From contig NZ_SNXE01000001.1 of NCBI RefSeq assembly GCF_004362405.1, positions 744,001 through 808,000 of the forward strand: a stretch of DNA of 64,000 bases, written 5' to 3'. The position numbers and the translations under genes were made by a program. The notes beneath the pieces are model-generated. The model did not search any database. It saw nothing but the letters and a program-made list of their open reading frames with translations, and was not told the DNA's origin. Within the stretch, counting starts at the first letter, position 1. Every line of letters starts with the position of its first letter. Source of the stretch: Roseateles asaccharophilus (GTDB lineage: Bacteria; Pseudomonadota; Gammaproteobacteria; Burkholderiales; Burkholderiaceae_C). Below, piece after piece: positions 1 through 8,004 of the stretch.

Positions 1-404
1 ACCGAACTCACCGGCCCCATGCGCGCCACGATGCCCGGCGGCAGGCCGCCCTCCATCGCGGCCAGGCGCTCGGACACCATCTGGCGCGCCCGGTAGATCT
101 CGGTGCTCCAGTCGAAGGTGATGTAGAGAAAGCCCAGCCCGGCGCTGGAGCTGGAGCGCACCGCCTCCACGCCGGGGATGCCGTTCATCGCGGTCTCCAG
201 CGGAAAGCTGATGAGCTGCTCCACCTCCTCGGCGGCCATGCCGCCGGCCTCGGTCATCAGGGTGACCGTGGGCTTGTTGAGATCGGGGAACACATCGACC
301 GGCGTGCGCGTCAGCGTGAACAGGCCGTAGGCCATCATCACCGCGCCCAGGATCAGCACCAGCAGGCGGTTGGCCAGGCTGTTGTCGAGTAGCCACTTGA
401 ACAT
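1..404 (-). CDS. czcA: CzcA/CusA-type heavy-metal RND efflux pump, N-terminal part (cut by window edge)
   Basis: Only the first 134 or so residues are inside the window; the gene runs off the left edge. The visible part opens with a short cytoplasmic stretch and TM1 (LLVLILGAVMMAYGLFTL), followed by the TPVDVFPDLNKPTV and PLETAMNGIPGVEAVRS segments typical of the heavy-metal RND (HME) class of proton-driven inner-membrane pumps that export Co/Zn/Cd or Cu/Ag through a periplasmic adaptor and outer-membrane channel. The ATG at 402-404 lies 18 bp after the adaptor gene stop, so it is the last visible gene of the minus-strand operon. Metal specificity cannot be read, because the transmembrane signature residues lie outside the window. 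Confidence 0.9.
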   Translation of the reverse strand, partial: MFKWLLDNSLANRLLVLILGAVMMAYGLFTLTRTPVDVFPDLNKPTVTLMTEAGGMAAEEVEQLISFPLETAMNGIPGVEAVRSSSSAGLGFLYITFDWSTEIYRARQMVSERLAAMEGGLPPGIVARMGPVSS

Positions 405-422
405 GACAGGCTACCTTTTCTA

Positions 423-1553
423 TCAACGGATCTGGTTGAGCAGGACGGCGCCCTGCACCACCACGCGCTCACCGGCCGCCAGGCCCTGCGTTACCGCCAC
501 CCGCGCGCCATCCAGGGGCTGGACCGTCACGACGCGGGGCTCGAAGCGCTCGGCCGAGTGCTTGACCCAGACAATGGGCTGGTTGGCCGGGTTCTTCTGC
601 AGCGCCGCGGCCGGCAGGGCCACGCCCTGCACCTGGCTCCTGGTCTGCACCACCACCGGCAGGGGCTGGCCCACGGCCAGCTTCTCCAGGCCGGCAAGAC
701 CTGGCCCCTCGACCTGGAAGCGCAGGGGCAGGGCCTGCTCGCGCAGCGCGCGCGCCGCGCCCACCAGGCGCAGCGGCAGGGCGCTGCCGCCCACGCTCAC
801 ATGGGCGCCGGCCACATCGGCGGCCAGGGCTGCGTCAAAGGCCAGGGCCTCGACCTGCAGGCGCGTGGGGTCCACGATCTCGAACACCAGCTCGCGGGCG
901 TCCAGCACCTGGCCGGCCACGGCATGGGCCGCGGCAATCACGCCGCTGGCCGGGGCCAGCAGGGCCTCGCGGCCCGAGAGGCCGCCGCCCACCGCGGCCA
1001 TGCGCGCGCTCAGGCTGGCCAGCTCGCTCTCCAACGCCTCGATCTCGCGGCGCGGCACGCTGTCGGCCAGCTCCTTCAGGCGGGCCAGGCGCTTCTCGGC
1101 CAGGCTGTGGCTGGCGCGCAGCTCGGCCAGCTGGGCGGCCTGGGCGGCGCGCTCCAGGCTGTCGCTGGCCGGCTGCACATAGGCCAGCAGCTCGCCCTTG
1201 CGCACGCTCTGGCCCAGGCTGGGCAGGCCGCGCGGGCCGGCTTCCAGGCGGCCGGCCTGCATGGTCTGCACCTTGCCGCCGGCATTCGGGTCCATCAGCA
1301 CCTTGCCGTTCAGGGTGAAGGCGCGCGGCAGGGCCTGGACCTCGCCGGGCTGGGTGCGCAGGCTCATCTGGCGCTGGGCGGGCTTGGGCACAAAGACGCT
1401 GCCATCGCTCTGGCGCTGCGGGCCCTTGGCGCTGGGGGCGGGCGGGGCGTCGCCATGGTCATGGCCGGGGCCGGCCCAGGCGGCGGGCAGGCTCAAGCTC
1501 AGGCTCAGGGCCAGGCTGGCGGCCAGCAGGGACATCAGGGCGGTGCGGCTCAT
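423..1553 (-). CDS. czcB: Periplasmic adaptor (membrane-fusion) subunit of CzcCBA-type efflux
   Basis: A 376-residue protein with an N-terminal signal peptide ending near PAAWA, then a His-rich GPGHDHGD stretch likely to bind metal in the periplasm. The HlyD-like layout is visible: a lipoyl/barrel half (LPRAFTLNGKVLMDPNAG), a coiled-coil hairpin rich in Ala/Leu/Glu (about 130-190), a second lipoyl half (LLAPASGVIAAAHAVAGQVLD) and a C-terminal membrane-proximal domain (GLAAGERVVVQGAVLL). It bridges the RND pump downstream and the outer-membrane factor upstream. The ATG overlaps the preceding gene's TGA in an ATGA junction, which indicates translational coupling. Substrate is inferred as divalent cations from the neighbouring Zn/Cd-type ATPase and regulator. 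Confidence 0.88.
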   Translation of the reverse strand: MSRTALMSLLAASLALSLSLSLPAAWAGPGHDHGDAPPAPSAKGPQRQSDGSVFVPKPAQRQMSLRTQPGEVQALPRAFTLNGKVLMDPNAGGKVQTMQAGRLEAGPRGLPSLGQSVRKGELLAYVQPASDSLERAAQAAQLAELRASHSLAEKRLARLKELADSVPRREIEALESELASLSARMAAVGGGLSGREALLAPASGVIAAAHAVAGQVLDARELVFEIVDPTRLQVEALAFDAALAADVAGAHVSVGGSALPLRLVGAARALREQALPLRFQVEGPGLAGLEKLAVGQPLPVVVQTRSQVQGVALPAAALQKNPANQPIVWVKHSAERFEPRVVTVQPLDGARVAVTQGLAAGERVVVQGAVLLNQIR

Positions 1554-2098
1554 GCGGCGGCCCTCCGCTGACGACCCAGGCGCAGGCCGGCGCCCAGACC
1601 CAGCAGGGCCAGGGCGCCGGCGGCGATGTACTTCCAGCGCGCGCTGGCGGCCGGCGCGGCCGGCTCGTGCGCATGCAGGTCCAGCTCGCCGGCCAGCAGA
1701 TCGCTCTCGTTGCCCGCCAGCACGGTGGCCGTGACCGGGATCAGGCCGGGCTGGGGCTCGCGCTCCAGCTGCAGGGTGAACTCGCCCTGGCCCTCGCCCT
1801 CGCTCTTGGGGACGGGCTTGAGCTTGGCACCGCCGAAGTCCAGCTCCAGCGTGGCGCCCTGCACCGGCGCATTGCTGGCCGCATGGTCCAGATAGAGGGT
1901 GAGCTGGCGGCCGTCCAGCACGCCCACCAGCTCGAAGAGTTCGGAGCTGGCGGCAAAGCGCGGCAGGGCCTGGCCCGTGGCGGCGGCGGGGGCCTCGTCA
2001 TGGCCCTCATGGGCCTGGACCGGCGCGGCCAGCAGCGCGGCCAGCAGCAGGGGAAGAAGCAAGCGGTGTTTCATCTGCGGTTCTCGGATGCGTGACAT
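1550..2098 (-). CDS. Unassigned exported, C-terminally anchored protein inside the czc-type operon
   Basis: A 182-residue protein I cannot place in a named family. It has a signal peptide (MKHRLLLPLLLAALLAAPVQA region), a mature start HEGHDEAP resembling the metal-binding tip of some CzcB proteins, a roughly 110-residue beta-rich domain (GVLDGRQLTLYLDHAASNAPV; LELDFGG), and one C-terminal TM helix (YIAAGALALLGLGAGL) followed by RRAAA. The ATG at 2096-2098 overlaps the czcC stop (TGATG); an in-frame ATG at 2074 would start the signal peptide directly and is an equally good start. A GTG at 2101 is less likely. Position between outer-membrane factor and adaptor genes suggests a periplasmic accessory of the pump, perhaps a metallochaperone; that role is inference. 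Confidence 0.72.
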   Translation of the reverse strand: MSRIREPQMKHRLLLPLLLAALLAAPVQAHEGHDEAPAAATGQALPRFAASSELFELVGVLDGRQLTLYLDHAASNAPVQGATLELDFGGAKLKPVPKSEGEGQGEFTLQLEREPQPGLIPVTATVLAGNESDLLAGELDLHAHEPAAPAASARWKYIAAGALALLGLGAGLRLGRQRRAAA

Positions 2099-3357
2099 CA
2101 CTGCGGCAGCAGGCCCAGGGCCTGGCGCAGGGCGGAGACGGCCTGATGGCGGGCGAGCTGGGCCAGGGCCTGCTGGCGCTGGGCCTCGAAGGCCTCCAGC
2201 TCCACGCGCAGGCGGGCGGGCAGATCGCTCTGGCCCAGGCGGAAGGACTTCTCGATGAAGCCGTGCGCCTCGGTGGCCAGGCGGGCGCGCTGGCGGGCGG
2301 CGTCCAGGGCCTGCTCGGCGGCGTCCAGGCGGGCGCGGGCGCCGGCCAGCTCGCTGCCCAGGCGCTGGCGCTCCAGGTTCAGCTGGGCCTCGGCCTCGAT
2401 CAGGGCCGAGCCCGCCGTGGCCAGGCGGGCGCGCTGGCCGGCCTCATTGCCCAGGGGCAGCTTGAGGCCCAGGCTGAGGTTGCGGCCATAGGCCTCGCCC
2501 AAGGCGCCGCGCTCGCGGCTGCTGCTGAGCGAGAGCTCCGGACTGGCGCGGCCCTGGGTGGCGGCCAGGGCGCGCTGGCGCTCGGCCAGCAGGCGGCGGT
2601 CCTGCAGCTCGCGCAGGGCGGGGTGGGTCAGGTCGGGCTCGACGAACTCGGGCGGCAGCTCGGGCAGGGGCTCGGGCCGCTCCTCGGGCTCGGTGCCCAC
2701 GCCCAGGGCCTTCAGGGCCAGGAGGGCCTGGGTGGATTCGGCCCGGGCCAGGGCGGCCTCGGCGCGGGCAGCGGCCAGCAGGCCCTCGGCCTGGTGCGCA
2801 TCGCTGCGCGCCAGCTCGCCGGCCGCCACGCGGCGCTGCACATCGCGGGCCAGGGCGGCGGCGCTGCGCTCGCGGGCCTGGGCCAGGGCCTCGTTCTGGC
2901 GGGCGCGCTGCCGGGCCCACCAGGCCTCGCGCAGCTGGCCGGCCAGGCGCCAGGCCGCGGCGGCGCTGCGGCTGTCCACGGCGGCCAGCTCGGCATCGGC
3001 CAGGGCCTGGCTGCTCTGGCGCTCACCCGGCCGCCACAGCGGCAGGGCCAGGCCCAGGCTTTGCTCGCGCTGACCGTTGTTGCGGCCCAGATAGCGGTCG
3101 CTGGCCAGGCCCAGTTCCAGGGTGGGGGGCTCGGCGCTCCAGCGCCGCGCGGCCTGGCCCTGCTGCCGGGCGGCTTCGCGCAGGGTGGGGGCGCTCAGGG
3201 CCTCGGCCTGGCGGGCCCAGGCGGCCTCGAAGGCCTGGGCCAGGGTGATGGGGGGCGTGTCCGCCTGGGCCAGGGCCCCGGCGCTCAGCAGCGCCAGGCC
3301 GGCCAGACCGGTCCCGGCGCTCAGACGGCGCAGGCCCGTCCGGAATCTCGTCAACAT
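2098..3357 (-). CDS. czcC: TolC/CzcC-family outer-membrane efflux protein
   Basis: About 419 residues, the usual size for CzcC-like outer-membrane factors. A signal peptide (GLAGLALLSAGALAQA) precedes two internally related Ala/Leu/Arg/Gln-rich alpha-helical halves typical of the TolC trimer barrel (LAQAFEAAWARQAEAL; LSLGLKLPLGNEAGQRARLA). It would form the exit duct of the CzcCBA pump. I prefer the ATG at 3357, which has an AGAAGG ribosome-binding stretch about 11 nt upstream, over a GTG at 3366 that sits only 2 nt from the same stretch. The stop overlaps the next gene's ATG. Confidence 0.87.
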   Translation of the reverse strand: MLTRFRTGLRRLSAGTGLAGLALLSAGALAQADTPPITLAQAFEAAWARQAEALSAPTLREAARQQGQAARRWSAEPPTLELGLASDRYLGRNNGQREQSLGLALPLWRPGERQSSQALADAELAAVDSRSAAAAWRLAGQLREAWWARQRARQNEALAQARERSAAALARDVQRRVAAGELARSDAHQAEGLLAAARAEAALARAESTQALLALKALGVGTEPEERPEPLPELPPEFVEPDLTHPALRELQDRRLLAERQRALAATQGRASPELSLSSSRERGALGEAYGRNLSLGLKLPLGNEAGQRARLATAGSALIEAEAQLNLERQRLGSELAGARARLDAAEQALDAARQRARLATEAHGFIEKSFRLGQSDLPARLRVELEAFEAQRQQALAQLARHQAVSALRQALGLLPQ

Positions 3358-3444
3358 GAAAAGCACAGCCTTCTCTCAGCGCCGGGCACGGCAGGCCCGG
3401 CGGCGGGATGGATGGGCGCGGTCCGGCAGGCGGGCCGCGGCGTC

Positions 3445-3816
3445 TCAATCGCGGGCGAGACGCGGGCTGTGGGGCGGTCGGATCAGGCGCTCGGGCAGGC
3501 CGGCGGTGATGGAGCGCTGGTAGGGCGTGGCCACGCGCGCGGCCAGCAGGGGCGGCTGGGGATCGAGCCGGGGCAGCAGCAGGGCGGGCGTGGCCACATG
3601 GCAGCTGGGGCAGTCCAGGTCCGGACCGGCCTGGCCCGGCTCATGGCCGTCTTCCTGCTCGTGCTGGTGCTCGTGGTGGCCGAAATGCGGGCTGGGCAGG
3701 CTGCCGTCCGCCGTGGCCACGATCTCCTCATGCTGGCAGACGCTGGCCGCGGCCGCCCAGGTCCACTGGAGCGGCAGCAGGGCAAGCATCAGGATCAGGA
3801 CCAGACGGCGCAGCAT
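3445..3816 (-). CDS. Small His-rich exported protein, CzcI-like
   Basis: A 123-residue protein starting MLRRLVLILMLALLPLQWTWA, a clear signal peptide, followed by CQHEE, a His/Glu/Asp cluster (FGHHEHQHEQEDGHE) and a CPSCH motif. This matches the small periplasmic CzcI-type or DUF2946-like proteins found at the head of czc operons, which bind metal or modulate expression of the pump. It begins 50 bp after the ATPase stop and ends about 90 bp before czcC, so it is probably cotranscribed with either. Upstream in-frame starts would lengthen it into the ATPase gene without a signal peptide and are rejected. Family assignment rests on composition and position. Confidence 0.72.
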   Translation of the reverse strand: MLRRLVLILMLALLPLQWTWAAAASVCQHEEIVATADGSLPSPHFGHHEHQHEQEDGHEPGQAGPDLDCPSCHVATPALLLPRLDPQPPLLAARVATPYQRSITAGLPERLIRPPHSPRLARD

Positions 3817-3866
3817 GATGGGGGCGGAGTGTAGCGGCGGGGAATGACGGCGTGTCGGCTGCGGGA

Positions 3867-6134
3867 TTACGCCGCCGTCATCTGCGGCCGGGGCGCGCGC
3901 CAGCGCAGCAGGCGCAGGCCGTTGAGCACCACCAGGGCGCTGGCGCCGGCATCGGCGAACACCGCCAGCCACAGCGAGCCCAGGCCGAAGAGGGTGAGCA
4001 GCAGCACCGCGGCCTTGATGCCCAGGGCCAGCGCGATGTTCTGCCACAGCACGGCCGCGCTGTGGCGCGAGAGCGCGATGAATTCGGGCAGGCGGCGCAG
4101 ATCGTCCTGCATCAGGGCCACATCGGCGGCCTCGATGGCAATGGCCGTGCCGCCCGCCCCCATGGCGATGCCGATATCGGCGCGGGCCAGGGCCGGGGCA
4201 TCGTTGATGCCGTCGCCCACCATGGCCACCGGGCCCGGCAGCTGGGCGATGGCGGCCAGCTTGTCCTCGGGCAGCAGGCCGCCGCGCACCTCGCCGCCGT
4301 CCACATCCAGGCCCACGGCCCGGCCCACGGCCGCCGCGGCGCCGGGGTTGTCGCCCGAGAGCATCACGCAGCGCAGGCCCAGGGCGTGCAGCTGGCGGAT
4401 GACCTCGGCGCTGTGCGGGCGCGGCGGATCGGCCACGGCCAGCAGGGCCACGGGCAGGCCCTCGCGGGCCAGCACATTGACGGTCTGGCCCTCGGCCTCC
4501 AGGCGCTCGCGCTCGGCCCCGCCATCGGGCAGGCCGCGCTCGCGCATCAGGCGTGCGCTGCCCAGCAGCCAGGTCTGGCCCTGGATGCGGCCGGCCAGGC
4601 CGCGGCCGGCCAGGGATTCAAAGCTGTCCACCGCCAGCAGGGGCAGGGTCTCGGTGTCGTGCGCCGCCACGATGGCGGCCGAGGCCGGGTGGGTGGAGAG
4701 CGCGGCCAGGGAGGCGGCAATATGCAAGACCTGACCCCGCTCCAGCGCGGGCTCCAGCGCCAGGGCCTCGCTCAGCACCGGCCGGCCCTCGGTCAGGGTG
4801 CCGGTCTTGTCCAGGGCAATGGTCTTGAGATGCCGGCCCTGCTCCAGATAGAGCCCGCCCTTGATCAAGAGGCCGCGGCGCGCGGCGGCGGTCAGGCCGC
4901 TGACGATGGTGACCGGGGTGGAGATCACCAGGGCGCAGGGGCAGGCGATCACCAGCAGCACCAGGGCGCGATAGAACCAGGTGCTCCAGTCCTGGCCGGC
5001 CATCAGCAGGGGCGGCAGCAGGGCCAGGGCCACGGCACCCAGCACCACGATGGGTGTGTAGATGCGGGCAAAGCGGTCCACAAAGCGCTGGGTGGGCGCG
5101 CGCTGGCCCTGGGCCTGCTGCACGGCCTCGGCCATGCGGTCCAGCAAGGTCTGACCCTTGGGCGCCGTGACTTCCATCTCCAGCAGGCCGGCCTGGTTGA
5201 CGCTGCCGGCCAGCAGCAGATCGCCTGGGCCCTTGGCCACGGGCAGGCTCTCACCGCTGATGGCGGCCTCGTCCACGCTGGACTCGCCGCTGAGCACGCG
5301 GCCGTCCAGCGCCACCCGCTCGCCCGGGCGCAGGCGCAGGCGCGCACCCAGGGGAATGGTGGCGGCCTCGCGCACCAGCCACTGGCCGTCGGCCTGCAGC
5401 ATCAGGGCGCTCTCCGGCGCCAACTCGGCCAGGGCCTGGATGGCCTTGCGGGCGCGCTCCAGGCTCAGGGCCTCCAGCATCTCGGCCAGGCCGAAGAGCC
5501 AGACCACCATGGCCGCCTCGGGCCACTGGCCCAGGATGATGGCGCCGATGACGGCCAGGCTCATCAGCAGATGGATATTGAGCTGCAGATGGCGCAGCGC
5601 GATCAGGCCCTTGCGCAGCGTGGGCAGGCCGCCCAGCAGCAGGGTGGCCAGCACCAGGGCGATCACCGCGGGATGGCGGTCGCCCCAGCCGCCAAAGGCC
5701 AGGGCCTCGGCACCCACGGCGGCCACACCGGCCAGACCCATCATCCAGCGCTGGCGGCGCGAGACGGCGGGGCCCGGCGCCGGGGGCGCGGCGGCGGTCT
5801 CCAGGGGTTTGGCCTGCATGCCGGTGGCTTCAATGGCGCGCAGCAGCGGGGCCTCGTCGGCCAGGTTGTGGTCCACGCTCAGCACCCGGCCCATCAGGTC
5901 GAAATGCAGGGCGCTCACGCCTTGCAGAGGGGCCAGGGCCTGGCGCAGCAGGGCCTCCTCGGTGGGGCAGTCCATGCCGGCGATGTGCAGCCGGCTGCGG
6001 CGCTGGCCCGCGACGGCCGCGGGCGCCGGCGCGTGGGGGGCGGGCGCGGCGCCCGGTTCGTGGTGGGTGGGGTGGTCATGCCCCCCGCAGCAGACGGCGG
6101 CCGGGGCGGTGGGGTCCGGGTGTTGATGAGCCAT
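3867..6134 (-). CDS. zntA: Zn/Cd/Pb-transporting P1B-type ATPase (ZntA/CadA class)
   Basis: A 755-residue heavy-metal P-type ATPase. The N terminus is His-rich with a Cys pair (CCGGHDHPTHH) and one HMA domain whose motif is GMDCPTEE (Cys at about 56; the second Cys replaced by Glu, a variant seen in Zn/Cd pumps). Further motifs are the TGES-type ISGESLPV, the CPC metal-site triad at about 398-400, DKTGTLTEG with the phosphorylated Asp at about 442, and GDGINDAPALARAD near the C-terminal TM pair. It exports divalent metal to the periplasm, from where the CzcCBA-type pump can move it out. The promoter upstream carries a MerR-type dyad, so induction by the divergent regulator is expected. Confidence 0.95.
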   Translation of the reverse strand: MAHQHPDPTAPAAVCCGGHDHPTHHEPGAAPAPHAPAPAAVAGQRRSRLHIAGMDCPTEEALLRQALAPLQGVSALHFDLMGRVLSVDHNLADEAPLLRAIEATGMQAKPLETAAAPPAPGPAVSRRQRWMMGLAGVAAVGAEALAFGGWGDRHPAVIALVLATLLLGGLPTLRKGLIALRHLQLNIHLLMSLAVIGAIILGQWPEAAMVVWLFGLAEMLEALSLERARKAIQALAELAPESALMLQADGQWLVREAATIPLGARLRLRPGERVALDGRVLSGESSVDEAAISGESLPVAKGPGDLLLAGSVNQAGLLEMEVTAPKGQTLLDRMAEAVQQAQGQRAPTQRFVDRFARIYTPIVVLGAVALALLPPLLMAGQDWSTWFYRALVLLVIACPCALVISTPVTIVSGLTAAARRGLLIKGGLYLEQGRHLKTIALDKTGTLTEGRPVLSEALALEPALERGQVLHIAASLAALSTHPASAAIVAAHDTETLPLLAVDSFESLAGRGLAGRIQGQTWLLGSARLMRERGLPDGGAERERLEAEGQTVNVLAREGLPVALLAVADPPRPHSAEVIRQLHALGLRCVMLSGDNPGAAAAVGRAVGLDVDGGEVRGGLLPEDKLAAIAQLPGPVAMVGDGINDAPALARADIGIAMGAGGTAIAIEAADVALMQDDLRRLPEFIALSRHSAAVLWQNIALALGIKAAVLLLTLFGLGSLWLAVFADAGASALVVLNGLRLLRWRAPRPQMTAA

Positions 6135-6140
6135 GACGCG

Positions 6141-6171
6141 ATTACACAGTCTGTAGCGACTCCAGAGTCAA
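6141..6171 (-). promoter_or_regulatory. MerR/CadR-type promoter of the metal ATPase gene
   Basis: Read on the minus strand, a -35 element TTGACT (6166-6171) and a -10 element TGTAAT (6141-6146) are separated by 19 bp, the over-long spacer diagnostic of MerR-family activated promoters. The spacer region holds the dyad ACTCTGGAGTCGCTACAGACT, closely resembling ZntR/CadR operators. The -10 lies 6 bp before the ATPase ATG, so the mRNA leader is very short or absent. The divergent MerR gene starts 18 bp from the -35, so the regulator probably also represses itself here. Confidence 0.88.
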
Positions 6172-6188
6172 GCTATGCTCGGAGCATC

Positions 6189-6632
6189 ATGATGCGAATC
6201 GGCGCCTTGTCCCAGGCCACCGGGGTGGACATCGAAACCATACGCTTCTACGAGAAGAGCGGCCTGCTGCCCGCGCCCGCGCGCAGCGAGAACGGCTACC
6301 GCGCCTACACCCAGCAGCATCTGGAGCGCCTGTCCTTCATCCGGCACTGCCGGGCCCTGGACATGTCCCTGGCCGATGTGGCCCTGCTGCTGGAGAGCCT
6401 GCAGACCACGGACGCGAGCCGCCTGGCCGAGGTCGATGCCCTGGTGGCCGCCCAGCTGGCCAAGGTGCGCGCCCGCCTGGCCAGCATGCAGGCCCTGGAA
6501 AAGCAGCTGGTGGCCCTGCGCGCGCGCTGCGACGCCGACCATGCCCACCACGGCTGCGGCATCCTGGAGGAGCTGGTGGCCGCTGCCCATGGCGAGGCCT
6601 GCGCCTGCCACGGTCAAGGCAGCCCCGCATGA
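6189..6632 (+). CDS. cadR: MerR-family metal-responsive regulator (CadR/PbrR/ZntR type)
   Basis: A 147-residue regulator with the MerR winged helix at the N terminus (IGALSQATGVDIETIRFYEKSGLLP, then R-ENGYRAY), a dimerisation helix (about 80-118) and a C-terminal Cys/His-rich metal loop (CDADHAHHGCGILEEL, then CACHGQG). The Cys spacing and His-rich tail point to Cd/Pb/Zn sensing rather than copper or mercury. It would bind the dyad in the 19-bp spacer of the divergent ATPase promoter and untwist it upon metal binding. Two adjacent ATGs (6189 and 6192) are possible; the first is used. Confidence 0.92.
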   Translation: MMRIGALSQATGVDIETIRFYEKSGLLPAPARSENGYRAYTQQHLERLSFIRHCRALDMSLADVALLLESLQTTDASRLAEVDALVAAQLAKVRARLASMQALEKQLVALRARCDADHAHHGCGILEELVAAAHGEACACHGQGSPA

Positions 6633-6681
6633 GCCTCGCCCCCGCACCCCGCCGCATGGCCGCTCTCGCGGCGGCCGGTGT

Positions 6682-7458
6682 TCAGGTGCCGGACAGACCC
6701 AGCGCCACCAGCCCGGCAAAGCCGGCCGTGTAGGCGCCGGCGCAGGCCCAGACCCAGCCGCGCTGCGGCCACAGCAGGCCCAGCAGCGGCAGCAGCTGGG
6801 CCGCGTGGATGCCGAGGAAGTGGGCCGGCCGCAGATCGCCGCCGGACAGTACCCAGCCCAGCAGCGGCAGGCCTCCTTCGGGGGGCTGGCGCGGGCCGAG
6901 CAGCGTGCCCGCGCTGGCCCCGAGGGCGAAGGTCAGCACCAGGCCCAGCAGCATGGCCAGTCGCAAGGCGGGCGGCTGGCGCGGATCCGGGTGGCGCCAC
7001 AGCAGCCAGGCCAGCCAGGGCTGGGTGGCGGTCAGTAGCAGGGCACCGAAGCCCATCAGCGTGTACATCAGCCCGTGGAAGGCGTCGCCGGTGTTGTAGT
7101 GCGAGGCCTGGCCCAGGGCCGCCTGCAGCGTGATGTAGATGAACTCGAAGCTGGCGCTCGCGATCAGCACTGCCACCAGGGCGCTCAGCGTCCGGCCCCG
7201 GCGCTGCGCGGCCGGCAGGTGGCCGGCGAACCAGGCCGTGGTCCAGGCCAGCAGGGCGATGGACAGGGCGAACTTGATCGGCTTGATCCAGACATTCACC
7301 CCGCGCAGCTCACGCGCATCGAGGCTCCAGGCCAGGGCCATGGGCAGCACCAGGGCCAGCAGCAGGGCGCCGTAGAGCGCCAGCCGGCGCTCGCGCCGCA
7401 GCAGTTCGCGCCACCAGCTCGGGCCGGTGGTCGACGGGATCAGGGTCAGGGCTTGCAT
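6682..7458 (-). CDS. Integral membrane protein of unknown function
   Basis: A 258-residue polytopic protein with about seven hydrophobic segments (LALYGALLLALVLPMALAW; FALSIALLAWTTAWFAG; MYTLMGFGALLLTATQPWLAW; LAMLLGLVLTFALGASAGT; WVWACAGAYTAGFAGLVAL). Conserved-looking polar spots include NVWIKPIKF, HYNTGDAFHG and FLGIHAAQ, which may be membrane-embedded functional His residues. I do not recognise the family. It starts 10 bp after the stop of the ABA4-like gene, so the two form a bicistron transcribed away from the TetR regulator and are probably controlled together. Confidence 0.78.
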   Translation of the reverse strand: MQALTLIPSTTGPSWWRELLRRERRLALYGALLLALVLPMALAWSLDARELRGVNVWIKPIKFALSIALLAWTTAWFAGHLPAAQRRGRTLSALVAVLIASASFEFIYITLQAALGQASHYNTGDAFHGLMYTLMGFGALLLTATQPWLAWLLWRHPDPRQPPALRLAMLLGLVLTFALGASAGTLLGPRQPPEGGLPLLGWVLSGGDLRPAHFLGIHAAQLLPLLGLLWPQRGWVWACAGAYTAGFAGLVALGLSGT

Positions 7459-7468
7459 CCGTGGCTCC

Positions 7469-7933
7469 TCAAGCAGGCTGTGCAGGGGTGGGTTCGGGAC
7501 GGCGCGGCCAGCCGGCGCGCAAGAGCGCGTAGGCCAGCAGGCCGGCCGGGCCGAACAGAAAGGTCAGCGCCAGCAGCAGCAGCAGCAGCAGGTGGGCCAC
7601 ACCCATCGCGCCGCAGCGCTCGGCGATCCAGCGGCCGACGAAGAGGTCGAAGGCCAGGTAGTGCAACCAGCCGGCCGCCAGCAGGGCGGGCTGGTCCAGC
7701 AGGCGGCGCACGGCCGCCAGCGAGTCGTAGCCGCCATCGCCCATGCCGTTCTGCAGGAACAGCGCCACATAGGCCAGGGCCAGCAGGCCGGGGATGAGCC
7801 GGCCGCTGATCCAGCGGGCGCGGGTCGTCCAGCGCGCACCCTGCGGCGACAGCGCCAGCAGCAGCCAGCCCAGCATCGCGAGGCGGCTGCCGTAGTTGAA
7901 GACGGTGTCGGGGTCGAGCAAGGGGATGAGCAT
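7469..7933 (-). CDS. ABA4-like (DUF4281) membrane protein
   Basis: A 154-residue protein with four hydrophobic segments (LAMLGWLLLAL; LIPGLLALAYVALFLQ; AGWLHYLAFDLFVGRWIA; LLLLLLLALTFLFGPAGLLAY). The block AGWLHYLAFDLFVGRWIAER is the hallmark of the DUF4281/ABA4-like family; the plant member acts in neoxanthin formation, but bacterial roles are unknown. It is the first gene after a divergent promoter region shared with a TetR regulator, and a 19-bp imperfect palindrome lies seven bases upstream of its ATG, so repression by that regulator is plausible. Confidence 0.8.
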   Translation of the reverse strand: MLIPLLDPDTVFNYGSRLAMLGWLLLALSPQGARWTTRARWISGRLIPGLLALAYVALFLQNGMGDGGYDSLAAVRRLLDQPALLAAGWLHYLAFDLFVGRWIAERCGAMGVAHLLLLLLLALTFLFGPAGLLAYALLRAGWPRRPEPTPAQPA

Positions 7934-7939
7934 GGATTT

Positions 7940-7985
7940 ATCTAAACAACGTTCAGATGCAGTCTCGACTATGATTTGAACGCTG
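7940..7985. promoter_or_regulatory. Candidate TetR operator region between ABA4-like gene and tetR
   Basis: The 71-bp intergenic region holds an imperfect 19-bp palindrome at 7940-7958 (ATCT and AGAT ends, 7 of 9 pairs matching) and an inverted pair CAACGTTCA (7947-7955) / TGAACGCTG (7977-7985). This is the usual architecture for a TetR-family regulator controlling itself and a divergent operon. The palindrome abuts the start of the ABA4-like gene, so binding would block its expression. No ligand can be deduced. Confidence 0.5.
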
Positions 7986-8004
7986 TCAAGTTAAGTCTTT
8001 TGCC

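Noticed and set aside
2092-3834. Long plus-strand open frames opposite czcC and the czcI-like gene
   Set aside because: Repetitive Gly/Ala/Gln/Leu translation, no family motif and no ribosome-binding site; they mirror the coding bias of the minus-strand genes.
3852-6188. A very long open plus-strand frame running antisense to the P-type ATPase and into the MerR gene
   Set aside because: Its translation is low-complexity Gly/Gln/His/Ala, as expected from the opposite strand of a high-GC gene. The ATPase motifs are unambiguous and the regulator starts at 6189.
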